11,891 nucleotides of DNA from Azoarcus sp. (GTDB taxonomy: Bacteria > Pseudomonadota > Gammaproteobacteria > Burkholderiales > Rhodocyclaceae). This document shows, in pieces, positions 1 through 6,819 of the stretch (positions are counted from its first letter, which is position 1; every line of letters begins with the position of its first letter). The DNA is taken from contig JAITCV010000042.1 of assembly GCA_031282905.1 (NCBI GenBank), positions 1-11,891 of the forward strand, read 5' to 3'. A program made the position numbers and the translations under genes. The notes below the pieces were generated by a model that worked only from the letters and a program-made list of their open reading frames with translations, searched no databases and was not told where the DNA came from.

Positions 1-65
1 TTCTTTCCCGGCAAGAGCTTCTCGATACGTCGATATTGGTCATTCCGCAGAACCATCCGTTCCAT
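1..65 (-). CDS. IS5-family transposase, N-terminal fragment (cut by window edge)
   Basis: Reading the minus strand from ATG at 65 gives 21 codons before the window ends, with N-terminus MERMVLRNDQYRRIEKLLPG. The pattern 'M-hydrophobic-L-x-x-x-Q-aromatic-x-x-I-x-x-L-L-P-G-K' is typical of the N-terminal helix region of IS5-family (IS427/IS1031-like) DDE transposases, which cut and join the ends of their own insertion sequence. A good ribosome binding site (AGGAG in 'caggagatcgga' on the minus strand) lies just upstream of the ATG. A second in-frame ATG at 56 is a possible alternative start. The catalytic DDE part is outside the window, so integrity cannot be judged. The family call rests on only 21 residues. 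Confidence 0.72.
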   Translation of the reverse strand, partial: MERMVLRNDQYRRIEKLLPGK

Positions 66-127
66 TCCGATCTCCTGTGCAAAAATCAGGATATAACCAG
101 AAAATGAAACGGGTGGACAGCCCCCTC
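1..127 (-). mobile_element. Terminal part of an IS5-family insertion sequence
   Basis: The transposase start at 65 is followed outward by about 60 non-coding bases, the usual layout of an IS end. The likely tip is near 118-127, where the minus strand reads GAGGGGGCTGTCCACCCG. This is a plausible terminal inverted repeat, but the other end is outside the window, so neither the repeat nor the target duplication can be confirmed. The boundary is an estimate. Confidence 0.45.
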
Positions 128-146
128 TGTAATGCATTGAATGTAA

Positions 147-284
147 ACGAAATTTCTGCAAACGAGATTTAATTGGCATTGCGAGGGAAGTGATTGTCAA
201 CAGACCCTAGGAAAAGAAATATTTGATGCCTGGCTTGCATCGCTGGATAAGAAAGCGTTTCCGCAGACAATTGTCGCCCAATAA
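147..284 (+). pseudogene. Possible 3' remnant of a gene cut by the IS
   Basis: An open frame of 45 codons between stops at 144-146 and 282-284 has no ATG or GTG start. Its second half reads like real protein (GKEIFDAWLASLDKK, then AFPQTIVAQ and TAA). It begins about 20 bases inside the presumed IS tip, so it may be the C-terminal end of a gene interrupted by the IS. I do not recognise the protein. Chance open reading of this length is quite possible, so confidence is low. Confidence 0.22.
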
Positions 285-365
285 TGGGTTGCAACCGGCG
301 GCCTCGCCCCCGCTGCACCATGACCGCTTGCGCACCAATCAATTTCAACATCAGGTATCAGAACC
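285..365. other. Short leader region before the UPF0158-like gene
   Basis: About 80 bases between the possible remnant and the ATG at 366. There is no strong Shine-Dalgarno sequence ('atcaggtatcagaacc' precedes the ATG) and no clear -35/-10 pair. A minus-strand open frame over 169-351 has a composition unlike a protein gene and was not called. Nothing else is seen here. Confidence 0.4.
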
Positions 366-809
366 ATGTCCAACAAACCTTCGATAACATTTGACGATCT
401 GGAGTCTGCACTCATGTGGGTCTCGTCGGGCGCTCCCTGCGAGAACAGTGCGTTTATCTCCAGAACTACCGGAGAAGTCTTTTACGCTTCCTGTATGTAT
501 GATACGGAGGGCGAGCTTCCGGAAGACATGGAAGACGCCACCCTGTATTGCGCCGTTCCGCACAAGAACGATCTCGATCTCGGGCGCAATCTGGTGTTCC
601 GGTTTGTATTCGAGTGCTTGCCGGAACAGGAGCACAGGGTCAAAGACTATTTTCGCCGCCGGGGTGCCTATGCCTGTTTCAAGGAGCTGCTCGACCGCAC
701 TGGTCATCTTGAGCAGTGGTATCAGTACGAGCAAAAAGCAACGAAGACCGCGTTGCTTGCCTGGGCTGCCGAAGAAGGGCTGAACGTTACCGACGAGGCC
801 GCCAACTGA
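366..809 (+). CDS. UPF0158-like protein of unknown function
   Basis: This is a 147-residue soluble, acidic protein with no signal peptide or membrane segment. The C-terminal half carries the pattern I associate with the UPF0158 family: an aromatic/acidic stretch (VFRFVFECLPEQEHR, residues 77-91), then RRRGAYACFKELLDR (97-111), then LEQWYQYEQKA and AWAAEEGL (115-139). In family members the corresponding 'GrGAFrrFK...W..f' block is the best conserved part. The N-terminal half (FDDLESALMWVSSG, residues 9-22, then a 'TTGEVFY' strand) also fits the family layout. The biochemical role of UPF0158 proteins is not established. It stands alone on the plus strand between an IS end and a hairpin-rich gap. 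ATG at 366 is the first start in frame and gives a normal length. The gene assignment is firm; the family assignment is from memory of the pattern. Confidence 0.8.
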   Translation: MSNKPSITFDDLESALMWVSSGAPCENSAFISRTTGEVFYASCMYDTEGELPEDMEDATLYCAVPHKNDLDLGRNLVFRFVFECLPEQEHRVKDYFRRRGAYACFKELLDRTGHLEQWYQYEQKATKTALLAWAAEEGLNVTDEAAN

Positions 810-1072
810 CGCCCGACCCAAGCGGCTGAGATTGCGGACATTGCTCAATACGCCTGCTTGGGACGAGTGTGCAATATATGTACGCAATGTTTTTCGACCC
901 TGTCGTGAAACACAATTGGCCCGCATAAGGGTCGGATAGCCGTGGATACTCACGGCAACTCTCCCACAGGTGGGCAAGGCGGCCTTCTGGTTGTGAGCCA
1001 GATGCCGAATCAGGCTCCAGAGACTTTGAACAGGCGCGAACGACCCGCGCTTGGAAGGAAACGCCAAGGAAT
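810..1072. other. Intergenic region rich in inverted repeats, possible structured RNA
   Basis: 263 bases without a credible gene but with several complementary arms. The first is CCCAAGC 817-823 with GCTTGGG 856-862, extendable by a G-U and a G-C pair. Others are GTGTGC 867-872 with GTACGC 880-885 (two wobbles), GCCGTG 939-944 with CACGGC 951-956, and CCCA 963-966 with TGGG 971-974. AAGG 976-979 pairs with CCTT 983-986, and TCTGG 986-990 pairs with CCAGA 998-1002 around a 7-base loop. The dense run from 939 to 1002 suggests folded RNA on the plus strand, for example a regulatory leader for the next gene, a free ncRNA, or a fragment of a larger ribozyme or dispersed repeat. No T-tract marks a terminator. 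Function is unknown. Confidence 0.35.
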
Positions 1073-2002
1073 ATGATAACGAAAGAAAAAAAGAGGCGTC
1101 ATGTGCGCCTCGTACTACCGTCGGTGTTGCTGGTGCTGGTGGTGGGCGCAGCCTGGAATTACCGGCTCGCCATGCTTGCTTGGCATTTTGTCAGCATACC
1201 CAGCCGGGCACCGGGCAGTCTGCGGCTTGCCGAATATCGCGTCACACTGGAAGCGCATCCCATCGAGGGGCTGACCGCCAATTCCTCCGCGCTGACCTAC
1301 AACGGAGAGACCGATACCCTCTTTACCACGGTCAACCATCCACCGCAGATCGTGGAATTGACGCGGGAGGGCAAGGTCGTGCGGCAGTTGCCGGTCGCGG
1401 GCGTGGAAGACCTGGAGGGCATCACCCACATGGAAGGCAATCTGTTCGCCATCATCGACGAGCGCCGACAGCAAATCTACCGCGTGGCGGTCGACGCGGA
1501 CACCCGGCGCGTCGATGTGCAGGGCGCGCCCCGTCTAGGTTTGGGCATCCTGCAAAGTGGCAATTTCGGCTTCGAAGGCATTAGCTGGGACGAGGAAAAC
1601 CATCGTCTTTTCGTCGCCAAGGAAAAAAGCCCGCGCGTTTTTGAAATCGATGGTTTGCCGCCTCTCATGGATGGCAGCGACAAGGAAATGGACCTGCAAA
1701 TCCACGAATGGCAGCCGCGGCAACATTTCCGGTATTTCATGCGCGATCTTTCTTCCTTGAGCCGCAGCAATCAAAACGGTCACATGTTGTTGCTGAGCGA
1801 CGAATCCCGCCTGTTGGCCGAATACAGCGGCGAAGGCGAACTGGTCGGCCTGATGCCGCTCTGGCGCGGCTGGCATGGTCTTGCCACTTTTGTCCCGCTG
1901 GCCGAAGGCGTCACCGTGGGCCGGGACGGAACGATCTACCTCATTTCCGAGCCAAATCTTTTTTATCGCTTCGAGCGAAATCCCGCGCACCAGCAGAAAT
2001 GA
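1073..2002 (+). CDS. SdiA-regulated (YjiK-like) membrane-anchored beta-propeller protein
   Basis: 309 residues. A basic N-terminus (ITKEKKRRH) is followed by one hydrophobic segment (about 11-30), which suggests an inner-membrane anchor or uncleaved signal with the rest in the periplasm. The body has blade-like repeats: a 'SSALTYNGETDTLFTTVNH' blade at 71-89, 'VEDLEGITHMEGNLFAIIDE' (111-130), 'FEGISWDEENHRLFVAKEK' (167-185) and 'MLLLSDESRLLAEY' near 238-251. The repeated D/F-LEGI and LF-V/T-x-x-E motifs are characteristic of the SdiA-regulated/YjiK family of six-bladed propellers. No enzymatic role is established for the family, although it resembles esterase- and phytase-like propellers. The start is ATG at 1073; AGGA sits only two bases upstream, with a further GGAAGGA at 1053-1059, so initiation context is unusual. 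It converges with glnD. SdiA control cannot be inferred here. Confidence 0.82.
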   Translation: MITKEKKRRHVRLVLPSVLLVLVVGAAWNYRLAMLAWHFVSIPSRAPGSLRLAEYRVTLEAHPIEGLTANSSALTYNGETDTLFTTVNHPPQIVELTREGKVVRQLPVAGVEDLEGITHMEGNLFAIIDERRQQIYRVAVDADTRRVDVQGAPRLGLGILQSGNFGFEGISWDEENHRLFVAKEKSPRVFEIDGLPPLMDGSDKEMDLQIHEWQPRQHFRYFMRDLSSLSRSNQNGHMLLLSDESRLLAEYSGEGELVGLMPLWRGWHGLATFVPLAEGVTVGRDGTIYLISEPNLFYRFERNPAHQQK

Positions 2003-2298
2003 TGTTGCCCTCACGCCAATCCGGAAACAAGGTGATCGAATTCAGGGTGCTTCGTGAACTCAACGCCTGTGGGACAGTCGATCATGGGGCGTGTTGCTAT
2101 GCCATATGGTATTTCATTCAAGCCGACACGGCTTCGTGACGTAGCTTGGTTCAGGCATTAACTCAGGGGATACTGATCAAATCGAAATTTTTCATCTCTC
2201 GGATCATTTTATCCATAAAAATCAGTAGGTTATATTTAAGCCTCCGCCGGGATGACGATTTATTCAGAGCTTCCTTGGGAGAATATCTGCCCTGCCCG
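2003..2298. other. Gap between two convergent genes; AT-rich part, no gene seen
   Basis: 296 bases between the stops of the YjiK-like gene and glnD. One perfect hairpin (AAGCCG 2120-2125, loop ACA, CGGCTT 2129-2134) lies about 120 bases after the plus-strand stop, but no T-run follows it. The stretch 2158-2240 is clearly AT-richer than the rest of the window. No convincing ORF and no clear terminator for either gene were found. Confidence 0.5.
2241..2277. repeat. Possible REP- or MITE-like dispersed repeat fragment
   Basis: The minus strand reads AAGGAAGCTCTGAATAAATC followed by GTCATCCCGGCGGAGG. The 'GTCAT-CCCG' core resembles half of the 'gtcattcccgc...gcgggaat' palindromic repeats scattered in many proteobacterial genomes. 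Only one copy is present here and the second palindrome arm is missing, so this is a suggestion. It lies 22 bases beyond the glnD stop, a common place for such elements. Confidence 0.22.
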
Positions 2299-4887
2299 TC
2301 AGACCTGCAGGCGTTCGAGCAATTCACGCTCGACCTTGATCGCGCGGCTGTTCTGCGCCAGGCCGCCGCCAGAGACGAGAAAGGTATCTTCCACGCGCTC
2401 GCCCAGGGTGGATATCCTGGCGGCCTCGACGTTGATGGCGTTGCTGGCGAGGACTTCGGCGACATCGAACAACAGGCCGGGACGGTCGACGGTGACCAGC
2501 GACAGGATGTAATGACGGCCCGCTTCGTCCGGGTACAGGCCGACCTGCGGTGTGATGGGGAAATGCTTGACCTGGCGCGACAGCCTGCTCGGCGAAGGGC
2601 GCATGACCCTGTCCGGCGTGCGCAGCATGTCGGTGAGGTCGTGCTCGATCAGGGCCACGATGTCGCGGTAGTCCTCGTCGTCATCGTCGGTGCTGTGTTG
2701 CAGCATGAAACTGTCGAGCGCGTAGCCGTGGCGGGTGGTGTAGACCTTGGCGTCGAGGATGGAGAAACCGCGGCAACTGAAAAAGCCGGTCAGGCGCATG
2801 AACAGGTCTTTCTGGTCGGGGGCATAGACCATGACCTGGGCGCTGTCACCGTCTTCTTCCACTCTCGCCCGCACCACGGGTTCGCTGCCGTCCGCGCGGA
2901 AATAAAGCACCCGGGCATGCCATGCGATTTCTTCCGCCGAATGGCGCATGAAATACACCGCGTCGAGCTGTGCCCACAGCGCATCTTCGATGCCGGGACG
3001 CAGGCCGTAATAGCGCAACAGGCGCTGGGCATCTTCCTGGCGATCGTCGAGGCCTAGCGCCTGCTGCGGGGTTTCCCCGCGCAGCAGGCGGCGGGTGGCG
3101 AAGAACAGGTCTTCGAGCAGCTTGCCTTTCCATCCGTTCCATACCTTGGGGCTGGTGCCGCGAATGTCGGCATGGGTGAGCAGGTAGAGCCCGGTCAGCC
3201 GCCGCTCGTTGCCGACGGCGTCGGCGAAGCGCTGAATGACGTTCGGGTCGGTGGTGTCTTCCTTCTGCGCGGTACAGGACATGGACAGGTGATGACGCAC
3301 CAGCCAGCCGACGAGTTCGGTGTCTTCGTCGGCGAGATCGTGCATCTTGCAGAATTCTCGTGCGTCATGCATGCCCAACACCGAGTGGTCGCCGCCGCGC
3401 CCCTTGGCGATGTCATGGAAAAGCGCGGCGATGTAGAGCAACCAGTGACGTTCGAAGCCGAGGATCAGCCGGGTAAGCAGCGGGTATTCGTGCGCGTGTT
3501 CGCCCATGGTGAAACGGCGCATGTTGCGCAGGACCGTCAGGGTGTGCTGATCCACGGTATAGACGTGGAAAAGATCGTACTGCATCTGGCATAGAATCTT
3601 GCGCCAGGCGGGAAGGTAGCGCGACAGGATGCCGTATTGGTTCATCCGCCGAAAGGCATGCACGATGCCGCGTTTTTGCTGGAAAATTTCCAGGAAACGC
3701 GCGCGATTGACCGGGTTGGCGCGAAAGGCGGCATTGACGCGATTGCGGTTGAGCCACAACGCGCGCAGGGTGCGCGCGGTCATGCCCTTGAGTTCCGAGC
3801 GTTGCTGCAAGAGCAGGAAGCATTCGAGCAAGGCTTCGGGATTGCGCTCGAAGGTGTCGTCGGCGCGGATATCGAGCAGTTCGCCCGCGGCCTGGAAACG
3901 GGCGTTGATGATGAATGCCGGCAACTCGCGGCGAGGCAGGATTTCACCGCTGTAGTTTTGCAGCAGGATGGCGTTGATCTGGGTGAGTTTCTTCGCGTTG
4001 AGGTAATAACGCTGCATCAGGTTTTCCGAGGCGCGTTTGGCCATGGTGGCTTCGATACCCATGGCATGAGCGAGCCTTTCCTGGTAGTCGAACAGCAGGC
4101 GGTCCTCCTCGCGCCCGGAAAGGTAATGCAGGCGGATGCGCACATGCTGGAGAAAACGCTCGCAGCTTCGCAGGTCGCTCGCTTCGTTGCCGGTGATGAG
4201 GCGCTGGCGAGCCAGTTCGCGCCAGTTCCTGCCAAGACCGGCGGCTCGGGCAATCCAACCCAGCATCTGCAGATCGCGCAGGCCGCCCGGACTTTCCTTG
4301 CAATTGGGTTCGAGGGCGAACGGGGTGTCGTTGTAGCGGGCGTAGCGTTGTTCCTGCTCGATCAACTTGGCGCGGAAAAATTCGCGCACATCGAGCTGCT
4401 GGCGATAAGCGCGGGAAAATTCATCGAAAAACGTGGTATCGCCGGTGATGAGGCGCGCTTCGAGCAGGCTGGTTTGCACCGTGATGTCGCCCCTGGCTGC
4501 TTCCAGGCATTCCTCCAGGGTACGTACGCTATGACCGATGTCCAAGCCGACATCCCATAGCGCGCCAACCAGCCCGGTGAGCCTGGCTTGCAGCGCCTCA
4601 TCGGGCGGCACGGGCAACAGGATGAGCAGGTCGACGTCCGAACGCGGGAAGAGTTCTCCCCGGCCATATCCGCCCACCGCGACCAACGCCGCCGTCGCCG
4701 GAAAATCACAGGCTTGCCACAAGCGCAGAACGGCGCCATCGACCAGCGCGGCGTGATCGTGCAGCAGGGGCGTGGTCAGCGGATGCGCCTCATACGCGGC
4801 GCGCAAGGCGGCGCGCGCCGCGCCCAGTTGCGCGCGCTCGATGACGATTGTTTGTTGCAGGCTGGACGCGGTGGCAGAAACGCTCAT
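2299..4887 (-). CDS. glnD: [Protein-PII] uridylyltransferase / uridylyl-removing enzyme GlnD
   Basis: A cytosolic bifunctional sensor: at low glutamine it uridylylates the PII protein (GlnB/GlnK), at high glutamine it removes the UMP, thereby setting glutamine synthetase activity and Ntr gene expression. The 862-residue product has the full family layout. The nucleotidyltransferase motif GGYGRGELFPRSDVDLLIL is at 72-90 with metal ligands D84 and D86. A GlnD-type linker (NCKESPGGLRDLQ, 195-207) follows. The HD hydrolase domain has HDIAKGRGGDHS at 491-502 and RHH at 531-533. Two C-terminal ACT domains lie at about 685-760 and 792-862 (VDRPGLLFDVAEVL at 800-813). Length is normal for proteobacteria and no key residue is missing. 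The frame stays open to 5418, but residues before the ATG at 4887 are not GlnD-like. No Shine-Dalgarno precedes that ATG; a small ORF ends 7 bases upstream, so coupled translation is possible. It is the last gene of the minus-strand train. Confidence 0.97.
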   Translation of the reverse strand: MSVSATASSLQQTIVIERAQLGAARAALRAAYEAHPLTTPLLHDHAALVDGAVLRLWQACDFPATAALVAVGGYGRGELFPRSDVDLLILLPVPPDEALQARLTGLVGALWDVGLDIGHSVRTLEECLEAARGDITVQTSLLEARLITGDTTFFDEFSRAYRQQLDVREFFRAKLIEQEQRYARYNDTPFALEPNCKESPGGLRDLQMLGWIARAAGLGRNWRELARQRLITGNEASDLRSCERFLQHVRIRLHYLSGREEDRLLFDYQERLAHAMGIEATMAKRASENLMQRYYLNAKKLTQINAILLQNYSGEILPRRELPAFIINARFQAAGELLDIRADDTFERNPEALLECFLLLQQRSELKGMTARTLRALWLNRNRVNAAFRANPVNRARFLEIFQQKRGIVHAFRRMNQYGILSRYLPAWRKILCQMQYDLFHVYTVDQHTLTVLRNMRRFTMGEHAHEYPLLTRLILGFERHWLLYIAALFHDIAKGRGGDHSVLGMHDAREFCKMHDLADEDTELVGWLVRHHLSMSCTAQKEDTTDPNVIQRFADAVGNERRLTGLYLLTHADIRGTSPKVWNGWKGKLLEDLFFATRRLLRGETPQQALGLDDRQEDAQRLLRYYGLRPGIEDALWAQLDAVYFMRHSAEEIAWHARVLYFRADGSEPVVRARVEEDGDSAQVMVYAPDQKDLFMRLTGFFSCRGFSILDAKVYTTRHGYALDSFMLQHSTDDDDEDYRDIVALIEHDLTDMLRTPDRVMRPSPSRLSRQVKHFPITPQVGLYPDEAGRHYILSLVTVDRPGLLFDVAEVLASNAINVEAARISTLGERVEDTFLVSGGGLAQNSRAIKVERELLERLQV

Positions 4888-4894
4888 GATATAT

Positions 4895-5002
4895 TCATGG
4901 TTGCGGTGCAATCTTGCCCGCGACGATTTGCGGCAGAAACACCGGGTTTGACAAAGGTTCGATGTAATCGAGCACCGCCACCGCGAGGCAGGCGAGGCGC
5001 AT
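4895..5002 (-). CDS. Possible 35-residue ORF upstream of glnD, unknown
   Basis: In the trmA-glnD gap the minus strand encodes MRLACLAVAVLDYIEPLSNP followed by VFLPQIVAGKIAPQP and TGA. Third codon positions are strongly G/C-biased and the residues look protein-like, unlike the two other frames. The stop is 7 bases before the glnD ATG, so it could be a coupling leader peptide. Alternatively it is the tail of a decayed gene: a second short frame starting at ATG 5067 (MLTPRARTADEAHPQDSEK) would join it after a one-base shift. Its Shine-Dalgarno is weak ('ccgag'). I do not recognise it. Whether it is translated cannot be decided from sequence. Confidence 0.3.
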   Translation of the reverse strand: MRLACLAVAVLDYIEPLSNPVFLPQIVAGKIAPQP

Positions 5003-5080
5003 TTCGGCGATTTCTCGGAGTCTTGGGGATGGGCTTCATCGGCGGTACGGGCACGAGGCGTGAGCATGAGCGGTTGCACA

Positions 5081-6175
5081 TTATCCACGGATGAGCAGCA
5101 GGCCGCATTCGAGATGATCGGTATAGGGAAACTGGTCGAAAACGGCGGCGGCGGCGAGGCGGTGGGTGGCGAGCAGTACGCCGATATTGTCGCGCAGGCT
5201 GGCGGGATTACAGGAAATATAGAGCATATGCTCGAAACCGCGTGCCATATCGAGCGTTGCCGCGTCCAGACCGGCGCGGGGCGGGTCGACGAGCAGGGTG
5301 GTGAAGCGGTAGCTGTCGAGATCGAGCTTGAGTTGCTGGAGTCGCCGGAATGGCCTGGTCCGCGCAAGCGCGGCGCTGGCCTCGTCGCTTGCCATCCGCA
5401 CGATGGCCACGTTGGCAACGCCGTTGGCCGCCAGGTTGTGATGCGCCGCCATCACCGCGGATTTGTTGACTTCGGTGGCCAGCACCTTGCCGAACAGCGG
5501 CGCCAACGCGATGGTGAAATTGCCGTTGCCGCAATAGAGTTCGAGCAGGTCGCCGCCCAGCTCCCGGGCTTGCGCCCGCGCCCAGCCCAGCATGGCGCGG
5601 TTGATCTCGCCGTTGGGCTGGGTGAAGCTGCCTTCGATCTGGCGATAAACGAGGCGCATAGCGTCGACGTCGAGTTCTTCCTGCACCCAGTCGCGCCCAA
5701 TCACGATTTTCTGCCCCCGGCTGCGTCCGATCAGGTTCACGCCCAGTTCGTGGGCAAGCGCGCGCGCCGCGTGCTCCCAAGCGCCATCGAGTGGGCGGTG
5801 GTAAATGAGGCTCACCAGGCTGTCGCCAGCGAGGGTGGCGAGGAATTCGGCATGGAAAAGCTGGCGACGCAACACCGCGTCATGCTGTAGATATGATCGC
5901 AGACGCGGCATCAAGGCGCGGATGACGGCGCAGGCGGGCGGAAAGTCATCGACCACCACCACGCGCCGGGAATCGGCGGGGTCGAACATCGCGTAATCGA
6001 GACGCTCGCCGTCATGCCATAGGCGAAATTCGGCGCGCAGGCGGTAAGCGGTCGGGGCGGAGGCGAATATTTGCGGCTCGGGCAGATCGAAAGCGGCGAA
6101 ATCACGCCGCAAACGTTCGACCTTGGCGGCGAGCAGGGCAGGATAGCGGTCAGGGTCGATACGGGAAAGCGGCAT
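5081..6175 (-). CDS. trmA: tRNA (uracil-5-)-methyltransferase TrmA
   Basis: This enzyme uses S-adenosylmethionine to methylate U54 in the T-loop of tRNAs (also tmRNA in E. coli), giving ribothymidine; it is cytosolic. The 364-residue product matches the E. coli enzyme (366) along its whole length. The N-terminal RNA-binding part has YRLRAEFRLWHDG (44-56) and the 'IEGSFTQPN' segment with Q186. The SAM-binding motif is LELYCGNGNFT (211-221) and DPPRAGLD lies at 297-304. The catalytic nucleophile is C322 in YISCNP, and the general base is E356 in HLECGLLL. No 4Fe-4S cysteine cluster of the RumA/RlmD type is present, which supports TrmA. The ATG at 6175 is chosen because homology begins there; the frame is open further upstream without family sequence. 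It lies 8 bases after the stop of the membrane-protein gene with no obvious own Shine-Dalgarno, suggesting cotranscription. Confidence 0.96.
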   Translation of the reverse strand: MPLSRIDPDRYPALLAAKVERLRRDFAAFDLPEPQIFASAPTAYRLRAEFRLWHDGERLDYAMFDPADSRRVVVVDDFPPACAVIRALMPRLRSYLQHDAVLRRQLFHAEFLATLAGDSLVSLIYHRPLDGAWEHAARALAHELGVNLIGRSRGQKIVIGRDWVQEELDVDAMRLVYRQIEGSFTQPNGEINRAMLGWARAQARELGGDLLELYCGNGNFTIALAPLFGKVLATEVNKSAVMAAHHNLAANGVANVAIVRMASDEASAALARTRPFRRLQQLKLDLDSYRFTTLLVDPPRAGLDAATLDMARGFEHMLYISCNPASLRDNIGVLLATHRLAAAAVFDQFPYTDHLECGLLLIRG

Positions 6176-6183
6176 GGAAGACT

Positions 6184-6819
6184 CTACGCGGCAGCGCCGG
6201 AATGTCCGGCGCGCGATTTTGCCCGCATATGACGTACGGCGCGAACGCAGGTCACGCCCAATGCGCCGAGCACCAGCAGCGGGTCGAACAGGTAATCCCA
6301 CAGGTTGGGCGAGGCCAGCAGGCGCAAGCGCCAGGCCGTGAGTGCCAGCACAAGCGCCAGCGCGCTCATCCGCCAGCTTGCCAGCCAGGCCGCGAGCGCC
6401 AGCGCGCCGACGGTCAGCGCCAATACATGAGCATCGTCATAACCCCAGGCGTAGGGGTCGACCGGCCCCAGTCCGAGCGCGGGGGGATGGAACAACATGG
6501 CGACGACGGTGATGAGCGGCGGCAGATATCCCTCTTCGCTTTTGGCGAAAACCGCGCGCCGTGAACCGTTGCATGCCAACAGCAGTGCCACAAGCATCAC
6601 CACGGTCGTCACCGATAATCCCGCGAACAGGCCGCGCATCATTTCGATCGGTCTCGCGGGGGGGAAGGGCGCAGCCAGCAGAACCAATACCAATAACATA
6701 TTCCCCGGCCAGCGACATTTGCCGCACGCGCCCGGCCAGCGTCTCGAGCGCTGCAGCCCGGCGAGCGCCAGGCACAGCAACAACCCCCAGCCGCAGAGGT
6801 CGATGGCGAAGCCGGTCAT
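6184..6819 (-). CDS. Polytopic inner-membrane protein of unknown function
   Basis: 211 residues with about six hydrophobic segments (roughly 4-22, 40-55, 62-83, 100-116, 129-147, 150-170, with a further weak one near 175-192) and a basic, short C-terminal tail (RHMRAKSRAGHSGAAA). A cytoplasmic or periplasmic loop near 30-37 carries a C-x-x-C pair (ACGKC) within a basic stretch; its role is unknown. ATG at 6819 overlaps the TGA of the upstream Asp-box gene (ATGA), so the two are very probably translated together and may act together, for example with the membrane protein anchoring or exporting something for the exported partner. An upstream in-frame start near 6849 would lie inside the neighbour and is less likely. 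No family is recognised. Confidence 0.82.
   Translation of the reverse strand: MTGFAIDLCGWGLLLCLALAGLQRSRRWPGACGKCRWPGNMLLVLVLLAAPFPPARPIEMMRGLFAGLSVTTVVMLVALLLACNGSRRAVFAKSEEGYLPPLITVVAMLFHPPALGLGPVDPYAWGYDDAHVLALTVGALALAAWLASWRMSALALVLALTAWRLRLLASPNLWDYLFDPLLVLGALGVTCVRAVRHMRAKSRAGHSGAAA

Noticed and set aside
351..1067. A 238-codon minus-strand open frame over the UPF0158-like gene and the following gap
   Set aside because: It lies antisense to a gene with recognisable family motifs. Its composition is that of a shadow frame, and it shows no domain.
2120..2134. Perfect 6-base hairpin as a rho-independent terminator of the YjiK-like gene
   Set aside because: No T-tract follows on either strand and it is about 120 bases from the stop codon.
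2146..3057. A 303-codon plus-strand open frame
   Set aside because: Most of it is antisense to the ACT and HD-distal part of glnD; such long shadows are normal in GC-rich DNA.
3637..4560. A 307-codon plus-strand open frame antisense to glnD
   Set aside because: Mirror frame of a firmly identified enzyme; no motif or own ribosome binding site.
4888..5418. Upstream extension of glnD by up to 177 codons
   Set aside because: The frame is open, but the extra residues are low-complexity and unlike GlnD, and would overlap the 3' part of trmA; 862 residues from ATG 4887 is the normal length.
5060..5890. A 276-codon plus-strand open frame antisense to trmA
   Set aside because: The minus strand carries all TrmA catalytic motifs; the opposite frame is a shadow.
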